Counted from the first letter of the stretch, positions 44,843-54,185 are shown. The stretch is DNA of 64,000 nucleotides from Nitrospirae bacterium YQR-1 (GCA_039908095.1 JAMOBJ010000007.1:37246-101245), one strand, 5' to 3'. Numbers and translations: made by a program. The notes: generated by a model not told the origin, from the sequence alone.

Positions 44843-44980
44843 TATAGCGAAAACCATGCAATGACGAACAAAAAAACACAGTAAAATCAGCTATATGCCG
44901 TCATTGCGAACCCCCGCAGGGGGTGTGGCAATCTCTTCTTTAATAAATTCAATAAGAACATACTTTTGCTTTTTGCTATA
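44843..44980. mobile_element. TA-flanked miniature element (MITE), copy 3, internal deletion
   Basis: 138 bp with the same ends as copies 1 and 2 (TATAGCGAAAACC ... GCTTTTTGCTATA), but about 53 bp missing between AACCAT and GCAATGACG. It is in the same orientation as copy 2. It lies just 3' of the DUF457 gene and 70 nt upstream of the RseC-like gene. Confidence 0.8.
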
Positions 44981-45050
44981 ACCCCGTATGACAAATATCA
45001 TATGAGATACAATGCCACCCGTACTAAAATAAGATTGTGGGAGGCGGTAT

Positions 45051-45551
45051 ATGAAAAACTCAGTGGTGGAAACAGGCTCAGTGGTGGAAAATGCAGACGG
45101 CCTTGCAACGGTTCAGATAGACAGGGGGAGTTCATGTAAGGGCTGCGGGCTGGGGCAGATGGGACTTTGTAAACCAGGTGGTGCCGGAATGTCCCTTACC
45201 GTGGAAAATCTGATAGATGCTAAAATCGGCGACAGAGTCACCATAGGGATAGATTCCGGCACTTTGCTTAAAGGCTATTTCTACGCATATATGTTACCTC
45301 TGGCGGCTCTCATTCTGGGCGCATTTACTGGGTTTGTGATTGACAGGTGGACAGGCCTGGTGTTTGTTGACGTCATGGTTGCTTTGCTTCTTTTTGGCTT
45401 TGTAACTTTCTGGTCCTACAGAGCGTTAAACAAGTTTCAAAAAGATAAAAAAATGCACATCAAAAGAGTTGTTAACGCAAAGGCAGACGCCTCACTTAAT
45501 AATACCGGCAACACCGAGGGTGACGATTACCTTAAACGATTTGCTGAGTAA
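45051..45551 (+). CDS. RseC/MucC-like SoxR-reducing system protein
   Basis: A 166-residue protein with an N-terminal soluble domain, two membrane helices (LKGYFYAYMLPLAALILGAFTGFV and VDVMVALLLFGFVTFW) and a basic C-terminal tail. The CKGCGLGQMGLC cysteine cluster at about residues 29-40 and the VGDRV-type turn IGDRVTIGI are RseC hallmarks. RseC proteins modulate envelope stress (RseA/sigma-E) or help the Rnf/Rsx complex reduce SoxR. No rnf or rse genes are nearby. GGGAGGCGG upstream gives a good start. Confidence 0.85.
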   Translation: MKNSVVETGSVVENADGLATVQIDRGSSCKGCGLGQMGLCKPGGAGMSLTVENLIDAKIGDRVTIGIDSGTLLKGYFYAYMLPLAALILGAFTGFVIDRWTGLVFVDVMVALLLFGFVTFWSYRALNKFQKDKKMHIKRVVNAKADASLNNTGNTEGDDYLKRFAE

Positions 45552-45635
45552 TACGGGACATCCTTATACTATAGTGGACATGTTTTTTCGTACGTTATAC
45601 CAAAGTGTTTCTCAATTATCTCCGGGTGCTTATAA

Positions 45636-46373
45636 CTAATTTAGCGGATCTGTGCTTAGTTTGGACTTAAGGCGAAGGACCGCCTGAGTGTGCAGCTGGC
45701 AGACACGGCCCTCTGAAAGGCTTAACACTTTGCCGATTTCCTTCATCGTTAACTCATCCCAGTAGTACAGGGAAAGAACCAATTTTTCTTTCTCCGGTAA
45801 GGAGGCAATGTGCCCGGCAAGAATCCTCTTCTGTGACTCATCAACTAGTTTACTCAGAACATCACGGCCTGCAACATCAGGAATGTTCTCCATGATGTTC
45901 ATGTCCTCGCCGTCTGAGGTCTTACTGCTAAAATCCTCAAACCGGAGCGTTATCACGGAATTGGCGTCTTTCAGTATCTTATAGTAATCATCTATGCTGA
46001 TATTTAACTCATTGGCAATTTCAACATCCTCAGGCACTCTGCCCAGTGATTTCTCCAGTTTGGCATGAACGGCTTTTAACTCGTTGACCTTCTCCTTCAA
46101 AGAGCGCGGTGCTGTGTCAAAGGTGCGGATTTCATCAAGCATCGCTCCCTTTATTCTAAACTCCGCAAAGGTCTTAAGTTTAGCCCTGTTTGCATCGTAA
46201 TTATCTATTGAGTCAAGCAAGCCCATCACTCCCACACTTATCAGGTCATCTGTGGTCAACTGCGGCGGCATCCGGTTTGACAACCTGTATGCCGTGTATT
46301 TTATGAAAGGAAGAAAGTCCTTTATTATCTCTTCTTTCTGTTCGTCGCTAAGTTCAGATTTATATTTTTTCAC
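45636..46373 (-). CDS. fliA: Flagellar sigma factor 28
   Basis: A 245-residue sigma factor of the FliA/WhiG type that directs RNA polymerase to late flagellar promoters (TAAA-N15-GCCGATAA). Region 2 is in the YTAYRLSNRMPPQLTTDDLISVGVMGLLDSIDNYD segment. Region 3 contains LKEKVNELKAVHAKLEKSLGR. Region 4 has the DNA-binding LTMKEIGKVLSLSEGRVCQLHTQAVLRL. It is the last gene of the flagellar operon, after flhG. A matching target promoter occurs at 56003-56029. Confidence 0.96.
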   Translation of the reverse strand: MKKYKSELSDEQKEEIIKDFLPFIKYTAYRLSNRMPPQLTTDDLISVGVMGLLDSIDNYDANRAKLKTFAEFRIKGAMLDEIRTFDTAPRSLKEKVNELKAVHAKLEKSLGRVPEDVEIANELNISIDDYYKILKDANSVITLRFEDFSSKTSDGEDMNIMENIPDVAGRDVLSKLVDESQKRILAGHIASLPEKEKLVLSLYYWDELTMKEIGKVLSLSEGRVCQLHTQAVLRLKSKLSTDPLN

Positions 46374-46390
46374 GTTACCTTCCCGAATTA

Positions 46391-47227
46391 TTATTTTTCA
46401 TCAGATGCCGCCGACAGCAAATTGCCGATGAAAAACTGTAGTGAGCCCTTAACCCTGTGTTTGGTTCTGCTCATTAGTTTGTAAGCAAGGTCGGTTACCT
46501 TTTTAGATGCTTTACCGTTGGGGTTTACATCCAGAAATGCCCTTTGCTGTCTCACGGCAGCCGGTACGGCTGCATCATAAGGTATGTAGCCTAAATAATC
46601 AAGAGAAACACTTAAAAACTTCTCGGCCGCCGTGGCAAGACGTTTAAAGACCTCTCTGCCCTCGTCTTCACCCCTTACGTTATTTACCAAAACACTAAAC
46701 TCCTTCTCCTGATACCGTGTATATAGCACCTTCATCAGAGCATACGCATCAGTCATTGCCGTTGGCTCAGGTGTTGCCAATATTATGATCTCCTGCGCCG
46801 CTATACAGAAAAACGCCACATTTTCCGATATCCCCGCCGCCGTATCTATCAACATTACGTCTAGATTACTATTAAATGACTCAAATTCGTCAAGTAGCCG
46901 CAGCCTCTGAAATTCATCTAATACCGTTAACTCCTGAACTCCGGATGAGGCGGGCAGTATCTTTATCCCGTGGGGCCCCTCCACCATTATATCAGCCAGT
47001 GCCATCTCACCATTAAGAACATTCTGCATATTATACTTGGGTGCAAGGTGTAAAAGCACGTCTATATTACTTAGTCCAAGGTCGGCATCGAGAATGAGCA
47101 CCTCATGGCCCTGCTTTTTCATAGCTATTGCAAGATTTGCCACTATGTTGGTCTTGCCCACCCCGCCCTTGCCGCTGGCCATCGCTATCGTGCGGATGTG
47201 TTTCTCTCTCCCTCCACCTCTTAACAT
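46391..47227 (-). CDS. flhG: Flagellar number regulator, MinD/ParA-type ATPase
   Basis: A 278-residue P-loop ATPase (FlhG/FleN/YlxH) that limits flagellar number and counteracts FlhF. It has the deviant Walker A MASGKGGVGKTNIVANLA, LILDADLGLSNIDVLLHL, and LIDTAAGISENVAFF as Walker B. The C-terminal amphipathic segment is short. Its start overlaps the flhF stop by 7 nt. The N-terminal 'DQA' activation motif of FlhG is replaced by a short LRGGGREK leader, so the contact to FlhF may differ. Confidence 0.94.
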   Translation of the reverse strand: MLRGGGREKHIRTIAMASGKGGVGKTNIVANLAIAMKKQGHEVLILDADLGLSNIDVLLHLAPKYNMQNVLNGEMALADIMVEGPHGIKILPASSGVQELTVLDEFQRLRLLDEFESFNSNLDVMLIDTAAGISENVAFFCIAAQEIIILATPEPTAMTDAYALMKVLYTRYQEKEFSVLVNNVRGEDEGREVFKRLATAAEKFLSVSLDYLGYIPYDAAVPAAVRQQRAFLDVNPNGKASKKVTDLAYKLMSRTKHRVKGSLQFFIGNLLSAASDEK

Positions 47228-48564
47228 TTAAAAAACTCCTTTTTTAAAACCAAATCCGTTATCCGTTGCATCCCTGCAAACTCTATGTCATCCGGTACCT
47301 TCTGTCCCGTTGTTATGTAGGCTATTGGTTTTTGGTATGTTAATGCCATATTATACATCGAACCATATCGTACCGCCTCATCCACCTTTGTGTAGCCAAG
47401 ATAATTTATCGGAAGACGTCTGTAGTAGCGATACGCCTCGGTCATAAACTCATCATCACTGTTAGCGCTCATCAGCAAATGCACCTCTATCGGCAAGTCA
47501 GAGAGGCATATCTCCGCCATATCGTCCATATATGCCTCATCCATCGGGCTCCTGCCCGTTGTATCTATGTATATTACATCCCTTGTCTCTGCAAACCGTA
47601 ACAGAGTGCTTTTAAGTTCTGTAGGGGTTGAGGCCACAGCCACTGGTATTCCCATTATGCGGGCATAGATGCGTACCTGCTCCACTGCTCCTATGCGGTA
47701 TGTGTCGAGATTAATAATCGCTGTCTTTTTGCCCTCTCTTATAGAATTGGCGGCTAGTTTGGCTATCGTTGTAGTCTTACCCACACCGGTTGGGCCTATC
47801 AGCATTACCGCTTTTCTATCTGTAAGTTTATCTTTTACTTTGATGTTTGACATGATAAGAGCCGGTATGTCTTGCAAATCCTTCGCCTTTTCACATAATA
47901 GTATAGCATACTCCTCACGTATCGCCCGCTCTTTTAGATAATACAACAACATTCTCTTCTTTGGCGGTAAAGACGTTTCAAAACCAAGATTTTTCATATC
48001 CTCTATGCTGTCTCTTAAAAACTCTATCTCATTCTTTACTTTATTTGTCATCTTATTGAAGAGATACTCCAGCTCTCTCTGGGTAAAGGCAGGCTCAGCC
48101 TTTGGCTCCGCTGCCACAGCCGCTCTCTCCGGAGCCTCAGGAGTTTTTATCTCAACGGATTTAATATCATCCGCAGCAGGCTTAACACTTCTTACACTCC
48201 CTGAAGGCTCTGCCTGAAAGACACTCTCAGCACTGTCAGCGGAATCCACCCTTTGAAGAGCCTTCCCCCTTGCAGCCTTTCCGCCATCCTTAGCCTGTTT
48301 CGTCACCTTTGTCTCTTTCGTGCTTTCCTTGCTCAAATTCCGTATTTTCTCCAAAATATTTAGGTCATTTTTAAGTCTTACCGCACGGGTGTCATAAGTT
48401 GCCGCCTTTGGTGCGTCATAGTCAACTGCCGCCGTTACCTCCACACATGGAGTTGCTCCCTTGATTTCCTCTGTGGACAGTATTATGGCATCGTCACTCA
48501 ATTCCTTCTTGACCATCGAAAGCGCTTCTGAAAATGTTCTTGCCTGAAATTTTTTAATCTTCAT
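47221..48564 (-). CDS. flhF: Flagellar SRP-type GTPase FlhF
   Basis: A 447-residue SRP-family GTPase that sets the site of flagellum assembly. The basic N-domain starts KIKKFQARTFSEALSMVKKEL, followed by a long low-complexity linker (about 90-170), then the NG domain. Motifs: MLIGPTGVGKTTTIAKLAAN (G1), DTYRIGAVEQVRIYARIMGIP (G2), IDTTGRSPMDE (G3), LGYTKVDEA (G4; TKLDE is usual). It overlaps flhA by 11 nt upstream and flhG by 7 nt downstream. Confidence 0.95.
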   Translation of the reverse strand: MKIKKFQARTFSEALSMVKKELSDDAIILSTEEIKGATPCVEVTAAVDYDAPKAATYDTRAVRLKNDLNILEKIRNLSKESTKETKVTKQAKDGGKAARGKALQRVDSADSAESVFQAEPSGSVRSVKPAADDIKSVEIKTPEAPERAAVAAEPKAEPAFTQRELEYLFNKMTNKVKNEIEFLRDSIEDMKNLGFETSLPPKKRMLLYYLKERAIREEYAILLCEKAKDLQDIPALIMSNIKVKDKLTDRKAVMLIGPTGVGKTTTIAKLAANSIREGKKTAIINLDTYRIGAVEQVRIYARIMGIPVAVASTPTELKSTLLRFAETRDVIYIDTTGRSPMDEAYMDDMAEICLSDLPIEVHLLMSANSDDEFMTEAYRYYRRLPINYLGYTKVDEAVRYGSMYNMALTYQKPIAYITTGQKVPDDIEFAGMQRITDLVLKKEFFKC

Positions 48565-50587
48565 ATCTGACCACTCCTAACGTATAAAGCCTTGCCGAGG
48601 AAATCTCAGCATTGGACAGAACCACCACTGAGGGTACAAACCTGTCCAATAAACGTTTTAAAAATCTCCTTATGTGCGAGGAACATAAAATTATCGGCTG
48701 CACTCCCCGTAACCCCTCTTTGTCCATAAGTTTTTCCACGCCCTTAACCAACCTGTTAATAATATCAGGATTTATAGCCTCGCCGGTCTGAACACTTCTG
48801 CCGATTGAGGATTCAAAGCGTGGATCCAGTGTAAATACCGGCACCGAGCCATCCTGCATAGCGTACTGTTTGCTTATGTGTCTGCCAAGGGCTTGCCTTA
48901 CGTGTTCGGCCAGTATGTCGGGGTCTTTTACATTTGGGGCATAATCCAATACTGTCTCAAGCACTGTCACTATATCATTGATGGGCACACGCTCTTTGAG
49001 AAGCCCCTGCAGCACTCTCTGAATTCCGCCAAGGGTCATGTAGGCAGGTACAAGTTCCTCCACTATTTTTGGGTATGAGCGTGAGACGTTGTCAAGAATA
49101 TTCTGAACCTCGGTTCTTGAGAGCAGCTCCCAACAGTGCTTTCTTATTAACTCGGTAAGATGCGTGGCAATAACTGTAGGCGTATCTACAACCATATATC
49201 CAGCTATCTGAGCACTATCTATGTTAGCCTCTTCTATCCAGAAAGCAGGCAGACCAAAGGCGGGCTCTTTGGAAGGTATGCCGTCTATTCTTTCCACATC
49301 CTCTGAGGCCACAGCCAGCCAGTAGTTCATCATAACCTCGTTTCTTGCCACCTCTATACCTCTTATCATAAAGCTGTACTCATGCGGGCGCAGCTGAAGG
49401 TTGTCTCTTATATGGACAGCGGGAATAACAAAACCTATTTCTTTGGCAAGCTGTTTTCTCATCGCCTTTATTTTACCGAGAAGCTCACCACGTTGTTCCT
49501 CAACCAGCGGTATAAGGCCATAACCGATTTCAAGTGTAAGTGGATCAATTTCAATAAACGTCTCAGGTTTGGGCTCCTCAGCCGGTATTTCGGCGGGATG
49601 CTCCGCCGTCTCATCCTCTTTAGCTTTTAATGTCAATAGATATGCTAAACCGGCAGCTGCCGCCGCTATCAATAAAAACGGCACATGCGGAAGCCCCGGC
49701 ACAATTGCAAAAACAAATAAAATACCTGCCGCTGTGAAAAGAGTCTTAGGGTTAACCAGCACCTGCTGGGTTATATCATGGCCCATGTCGGACTCCTTCC
49801 CTGCACGGCTGACCACGATACCTGCCGCCGTTGATATTAACAGGGCCGGTATCTGAGTTACCATACCATCCCCGATAGTTAAGATTGTATAGGTCTGAAG
49901 TGCATCAACTATGGGCATATCCTTTTGAATAACACCAATAAAAATTCCGCCGAAAATATTTATAGCGGTAATGATAAGGCCGGCAACGGCATCTCCGCGG
50001 ACAAACTTACTCGCACCGTCCATAGCTCCATAAAAGTCCGCCTCCTGAGCTATTAACTCACGGCGTTTCTTTGCCCCCTTTTCGTCGATTAAGCCTGCAT
50101 TTAAGTCGGCATCTATTGCCATCTGCTTACCGGGCATAGCATCCAGGGTAAACCTCGCCGCCACCTCTGCAATTCTCCCTGAACCTTTGGTTATTACCAC
50201 AAAATTCACAATAACCAGAATCAGAAATATAATAAGCCCTACCGTGTAGTTACCACCTACTACAAAGTTTCCAAAGGCCATGATAACCGTCCCCGCCGAG
50301 TCCATTCCCTCATTGCCCTTAAGAAGAACAAGCCGTGTGGTTGCTACGTTTAAGGAAAGCCTAAAGAGAGTGGTCAACAAAAGCATCGTGGGAAACACCG
50401 AGAAATCAAGTGGTTTCTGTATATAAACACTGGTTATCAATATAACTATCGATATGGCTATCGATATGGAAAGCAGCATGTCAAGCAAAAAAGGAGGCAG
50501 TGGTATAAGCATTACCCCAAGAATGCTTACCACTGCTATGGATACTACTATCTCCGCTCTGTCTTGTATAATTTTAAGCCAGTTCAC
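48554..50587 (-). CDS. flhA: Flagellar export gate protein FlhA
   Basis: A 677-residue protein of the flagellar type III export gate. The N-terminal membrane half has eight helices and the FHIPEP-type conserved stretch (SVFPTMLLLTTLFRLSLNVATTRLVL, then KGSGRIAEVAARFTLDAMPGKQMAIDADLNAG). The C-terminal cytosolic half (about 350-677) forms the nonameric ring that docks substrates and chaperones. Length and motifs are normal. It lies between flhB (8-nt gap) and flhF. Confidence 0.97.
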   Translation of the reverse strand: MNWLKIIQDRAEIVVSIAVVSILGVMLIPLPPFLLDMLLSISIAISIVILITSVYIQKPLDFSVFPTMLLLTTLFRLSLNVATTRLVLLKGNEGMDSAGTVIMAFGNFVVGGNYTVGLIIFLILVIVNFVVITKGSGRIAEVAARFTLDAMPGKQMAIDADLNAGLIDEKGAKKRRELIAQEADFYGAMDGASKFVRGDAVAGLIITAINIFGGIFIGVIQKDMPIVDALQTYTILTIGDGMVTQIPALLISTAAGIVVSRAGKESDMGHDITQQVLVNPKTLFTAAGILFVFAIVPGLPHVPFLLIAAAAAGLAYLLTLKAKEDETAEHPAEIPAEEPKPETFIEIDPLTLEIGYGLIPLVEEQRGELLGKIKAMRKQLAKEIGFVIPAVHIRDNLQLRPHEYSFMIRGIEVARNEVMMNYWLAVASEDVERIDGIPSKEPAFGLPAFWIEEANIDSAQIAGYMVVDTPTVIATHLTELIRKHCWELLSRTEVQNILDNVSRSYPKIVEELVPAYMTLGGIQRVLQGLLKERVPINDIVTVLETVLDYAPNVKDPDILAEHVRQALGRHISKQYAMQDGSVPVFTLDPRFESSIGRSVQTGEAINPDIINRLVKGVEKLMDKEGLRGVQPIILCSSHIRRFLKRLLDRFVPSVVVLSNAEISSARLYTLGVVRYED

Positions 50588-50595
50588 TTGCTATC

Positions 50596-51630
50596 CTAAA
50601 TCTTTCCCTTAAGTTTATATATGTATGCAAGGATTCGTGCAACTGCCTTATAGAGTTCCTGTGGAATGTAGGTGTTAAGCTCAAGTTTGAAAAGCAACCG
50701 CGCCAATGGCTTATCCTCAACAACAGGCACCTTATGTTCCCTGGCAATTTCCCTGATTCTTTCCGCTATAAACCCCGAGCCCTTTGCTATTATCTGAGGG
50801 GGAGCGCTGCCGCCTTCCTTATACATCAAGGCAATGGCAAGATGGGTTGGGTTTGTTATTATCACTGTGGCTTTAGGTACTTCCGCCATCATACGCTTCC
50901 TGGCAATTTCCCTTTGGATGCTTCTTATTCTCGACTTTATTTTCGGATCACCTTCAGTCTCTTTGAACTCCTCTTTGATCTCCTCTTTAGACATCTTGAT
51001 TGACTCTTCAAACCGGTACTTTTCTATAACGAAACTCACCACTGCTATAACAAAAAGATACAAAAACCCATACCATATAGCTTCTTTCAAGAAATCATAA
51101 GCCGCATAGGTAAGTTGGTTGAACTCCTTTCCCATAAGAAGCGGAAGCTTAACAATGTCCGACTTAATTACTAAATAAAAAATCAGTATTCCACCAATAA
51201 ATTTAAACAGATTTTTAAGAAACTCAAAAAGGCCGTTTATTGAAAATATACGCTTAATCCCCTCTATAGGATTAAGCCTTGAAAAACTTAACTCCATATC
51301 CTTAAGCATGAAACCCACTTGTGCTATCTCTGATGTCATTGCAAGCACTATAATCCCCAACATAAACGGAAGCAGCAAAAGCAGTGTTTTAGCCATTGCA
51401 ACTTTTATGTTGACAAAAGGATCAAGGCCGTAGGAGAGGTTTAGGAAGTTGATGGTTACCTCCTTAGCACTAAAGATGAAGTGTCTTCCGCCAAAGTAAA
51501 GGACACCAATCATGCCTGCCATGCCTGCCACGGAGGTTAGCTCTTTACTTCGGGCAAATTGTCCCTTCTCGCGTGCCTTTTGCCGCCGCCGCGGTGTAGC
51601 TCGTTCTGTTCTTTCCTGTCCCTCCGCCAT
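50596..51630 (-). CDS. flhB: Flagellar export switch protein FlhB
   Basis: A 344-residue export apparatus protein. Four membrane helices are followed by a cytosolic domain with the self-cleaving NPTH motif (VIITNPTHLAIALMY), whose cleavage switches export from rod/hook to filament substrates. ERTERATPRRRQKAREKGQFARSKEL at the N-terminus is the family signature. It lies 11 nt after fliR. Confidence 0.97.
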   Translation of the reverse strand: MAEGQERTERATPRRRQKAREKGQFARSKELTSVAGMAGMIGVLYFGGRHFIFSAKEVTINFLNLSYGLDPFVNIKVAMAKTLLLLLPFMLGIIVLAMTSEIAQVGFMLKDMELSFSRLNPIEGIKRIFSINGLFEFLKNLFKFIGGILIFYLVIKSDIVKLPLLMGKEFNQLTYAAYDFLKEAIWYGFLYLFVIAVVSFVIEKYRFEESIKMSKEEIKEEFKETEGDPKIKSRIRSIQREIARKRMMAEVPKATVIITNPTHLAIALMYKEGGSAPPQIIAKGSGFIAERIREIAREHKVPVVEDKPLARLLFKLELNTYIPQELYKAVARILAYIYKLKGKI

Positions 51631-51641
51631 CTCCCTCTAAC

Positions 51642-52430
51642 CTATCTCCCGCTCGTTGACAGTTCCATCACACGATACATGTCGTTTTTTATATTTGCTA
51701 TGTTCAGGCCGAAAACATAAATCATTACCGGCATTCCGGCTATCATGAGGAGCAATCCTACAAAAATAAATATTGGAAAACTAACGAAAAATATGTTTAT
51801 CTGCGGGGCCGCCTTATAGAGCAGCCCTAACAGCAGATTTGCAACCAACATTCCCACCATTATCGGAGAGGCAACCTTTATTGCCACAATAAATAATTTT
51901 GTTCCACCCATAAAGGCATTAATCATTGATTTGTCTAAAACAATCCTGCTGGGGGGGAGCAGCTCATAACTCATTACAAACATAACGAGTAAATCGTGGT
52001 GCGCATCCATAGCAACAAACACCAGCGTCAGTATAATCCCTAAAAGCCTGCTAACCTCCGCCGATTGGCCAAACTCAGGGTCAAACGTGGTGGCAACGGA
52101 AAGAGACATGCTGTTGCTTATAAAATTGCCTGCCATATTGACGGCGGTAAAAATAAATCGTGCAGCGCCTCCAAACAGCATAGAAAAAAGTACTTCTTTT
52201 GCCAAAAAAGATGGAATTCTGTCCTCTTCCGTAATATTAACATCTACAATAGGGGCTAAAAGTAGTGCAAGAGCCACGGCAAAGCCGATTTTAAACTGAG
52301 ATGGAAAGTTCTTGCTGCCATAGATTGGCATCATACCCATAAATATGGACGTTCTGATAAGTATAAACAGGAAATTACCTATCTCTTTTGATGCCTCCTT
52401 AGCATTTATAAGCTGGCTTAACTGCTCCAT
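51642..52430 (-). CDS. fliR: Flagellar export protein FliR
   Basis: A 262-residue membrane protein of the export gate, which forms a helical FliP5Q4R1 core. MGMMPIYGSKNFPSQFKIGFAVALALLL and the long helix FISNSMSLSVATTFDPEFGQSAEVSRLLG are typical. One nucleotide separates it from the fliQ stop codon. Confidence 0.95.
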   Translation of the reverse strand: MEQLSQLINAKEASKEIGNFLFILIRTSIFMGMMPIYGSKNFPSQFKIGFAVALALLLAPIVDVNITEEDRIPSFLAKEVLFSMLFGGAARFIFTAVNMAGNFISNSMSLSVATTFDPEFGQSAEVSRLLGIILTLVFVAMDAHHDLLVMFVMSYELLPPSRIVLDKSMINAFMGGTKLFIVAIKVASPIMVGMLVANLLLGLLYKAAPQINIFFVSFPIFIFVGLLLMIAGMPVMIYVFGLNIANIKNDMYRVMELSTSGR

Positions 52431-52431
52431 G

Positions 52432-52701
52432 TCACCTCACATACATCGGCATCTTTTCTATCAAATGAGTTGTAAAAGCTATCATAACCCTCGATAACCA
52501 CGGCATAAGAATGAAAATACAGGCAAATACCGCCACAACTTTAGGCACAAAGGTAAGTGTAAATTCCTGAAGCTGGGTTATTGCCTGAAAAAAGCTGACA
52601 AGCAAGCCTACCACCATGCTGACTAAAAGCATGGGGGCGGATACCGTCAACAGAGTCTTAAATACCTCGCCGGATATGTCTTTAACCATTTCGACTGTCA
52701 T
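52432..52701 (-). CDS. fliQ: Flagellar export protein FliQ
   Basis: An 89-residue two-helix gate subunit (MTVEMVKDISGEVFKTLL, then MLLVSMVVGLLVSFFQAITQ and KVVAVFACIFILMPWL). The ATG at 52701 is chosen: it overlaps the fliP stop as ATGA and gives the standard length. A frame extension up to 52740 lies within fliP and is not needed. Confidence 0.96.
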   Translation of the reverse strand: MTVEMVKDISGEVFKTLLTVSAPMLLVSMVVGLLVSFFQAITQLQEFTLTFVPKVVAVFACIFILMPWLSRVMIAFTTHLIEKMPMYVR

Positions 52702-53336
52702 TGGAAGCTCCTTACAATTGACCCCACAATAAGATTCCACCCGTCAACTAAAACAAACAGCAGAAGTTTAAACGGTAGTGAAATCATTACCGGAGGCACC
52801 ATCATCATACCCATTGAGAGCATAACGCTTGCTACCACCATGTCTATGATAATAAAGGGCAGATACAGCAAAAAACCCATCTCAAAAGCTGTCTTGAGCT
52901 CACTGATAGCAAAGGCCGGAGCGACCACCTTAAATGGTACATCCTTAGCCTCGTAGGGCTGCTCCGATTTGGAGAGTTGTATAAACAGGGCTATGTCCTT
53001 TTGTCTGGTCTGCTTGAGCATAAAGGACTTAACAGGCTCCTCGCCGCGCTTAAAAGCCTCGGTAAGGGTAATCTTTTTGTCTATATAGGGGCCGATTGAA
53101 TCTTTGGCAAGTTTATCAAATGTTGGAGCCATAACAAAGAAAGTAATAAAAATAGAAAGCCCTATTACCACTGCATTTGGCGGTATCTGTGCCCCGCCTA
53201 TTGCCTGCCGTAAAAAAGACAGGATAACCACAATTCGTGTAAAAGACGTTAACATTATAAGCATTGCAGGCAAAAGTGAAAGAAAACTCATCAACAGAAA
53301 CATCGAAACCAGTGGATGATCTATGTTGAAATTCAT
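52698..53336 (-). CDS. fliP: Flagellar export protein FliP (short form)
   Basis: A 212-residue gate subunit. The conserved core starts at once: LSLLPAMLIMLTSFTRIVVI, then LSFLRQAIGGAQIPPNAVVIGLS, and it ends FKLLLFVLVDGWNLIVGSIVRSF. Typical FliP is about 240-250 residues because of a cleaved signal peptide and a short periplasmic lead; here that lead is absent. A GC-rich repeat (53397-53482) lies directly upstream, where the lead would be. A good ribosome site (GGAGGT) precedes the ATG, so the short form is probably what is made. Confidence 0.93.
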   Translation of the reverse strand: MNFNIDHPLVSMFLLMSFLSLLPAMLIMLTSFTRIVVILSFLRQAIGGAQIPPNAVVIGLSIFITFFVMAPTFDKLAKDSIGPYIDKKITLTEAFKRGEEPVKSFMLKQTRQKDIALFIQLSKSEQPYEAKDVPFKVVAPAFAISELKTAFEMGFLLYLPFIIIDMVVASVMLSMGMMMVPPVMISLPFKLLLFVLVDGWNLIVGSIVRSFQ

Positions 53337-53396
53337 CTGTTACCTCCAAGGAAACTCAATTCAAGTGCTTGTATTTTAAGATTTTTTTTATCACTA

Positions 53397-53482
53397 TCCT
53401 CCCTTGACGGGAGGGGCTGGGGGAGGGCGTTTGTAACAAATCTTACCCCCCGGTCTAACCCTTCCCCGCAAGGGGAGAGGTA
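53397..53482. repeat. GC-rich dispersed repeat (TTGACGGGAGGGG type), copy 2
   Basis: CCCTTGACGGGAGGGGCTGGGGGAGGG followed by CCCTTCCCCGCAAGGGGAGAGG. It is similar to 36031-36120 and sits between fliO and fliP inside the flagellar operon. A small ORF across it is repeat-derived. Confidence 0.6.
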
Positions 53483-53523
53483 ACATTTCCTGGTTTTTAT
53501 TGAGATGTTCTTTCTTGAAAAAT

Positions 53524-53871
53524 TCATAATCCACTCCGTGAATCGGTAGATCCTAAACCGGCTGATGAGATGTTTTCATCTCCCAGTCTTACAACCTCAG
53601 CGCTTAGACTGGTGTGAAAATCCTGCTCCGGCTGCGGTAATTCTTTAATTGTCTTAAGAAGGCGTAAGTCGTTAGGCGTAACCGCCAAGATTAAAAACTC
53701 AGCCCCAACCTTAACCATAGCGATTCCCCTCTTAGGGCCCAGCGGCAGGTACTCCTTTACAGAGAGAAAACCGCCCTGTTTGTTCCGTTTTTTCATATAA
53801 TATGATATTCCGTAGATGATAAAAATCACCACCCCTAAAGCAAAAACCATCTGTATAACGGCAGCTGTCAT
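53524..53871 (-). CDS. fliO: Flagellar biosynthesis protein FliO
   Basis: A 115-residue single-span membrane protein that helps FliP oligomerise. It has an N-terminal helix (AVIQMVFALGVVIFIIYGISYYM), a basic stretch and a small beta domain (LPLGPKRGIAMVKVGAEFLILAVTPNDLRLL) typical of FliO. It overlaps fliN by ATGA. About 187 nt with a repeat separate it from fliP. Confidence 0.9.
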   Translation of the reverse strand: MTAAVIQMVFALGVVIFIIYGISYYMKKRNKQGGFLSVKEYLPLGPKRGIAMVKVGAEFLILAVTPNDLRLLKTIKELPQPEQDFHTSLSAEVVRLGDENISSAGLGSTDSRSGL

Positions 53872-54185
53872 CTTAACTGTTTCAGCCTCTCGTTGGGGCT
53901 CACTATGTCTGTAAGCCTGATTCCGAATTTCTCATTAACAACGACAACCTCACCCCTTGCTATTACCTTTTGGTTGACGAGTATTTCCATAGGCTCACCT
54001 GCCAGCTTATCAAGCTCCACAACTGAGCCCTGCCCTAGTTGCAGCAAATCCTGAATCAACATCTTAGTCCTTCCAATTTCAACTGTAATTGTAAGTGGAA
54101 TATCAAGCAGGAACTTTATATCTCTCATACCCTCCTGAGGGGCTTCTTTTTCAAATTCCTGAAAATCAGCTTTCACTGCATCCAT
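53868..54185 (-). CDS. fliN: Flagellar motor switch protein FliN
   Basis: A 105-residue C-ring protein with one SpoA domain: FLLDIPLTITVEIGRTKMLI, then LLQLGQGSVVELDKLAGEPM and GEVVVVNEKFGIRLTDIVS. With FliM it forms the base of the switch complex and docks FliH. The N-terminal acidic extension is short. It lies 16 nt after fliM. Confidence 0.95.
   Translation of the reverse strand: MDAVKADFQEFEKEAPQEGMRDIKFLLDIPLTITVEIGRTKMLIQDLLQLGQGSVVELDKLAGEPMEILVNQKVIARGEVVVVNEKFGIRLTDIVSPNERLKQLR

Noticed and set aside
53333..53527. 64-residue minus-strand ORF between fliO and fliP
   Set aside because: It runs through the GC-rich dispersed repeat (reading PQPLPSRED) and has no family resemblance; such ORFs arise from the repeat itself.
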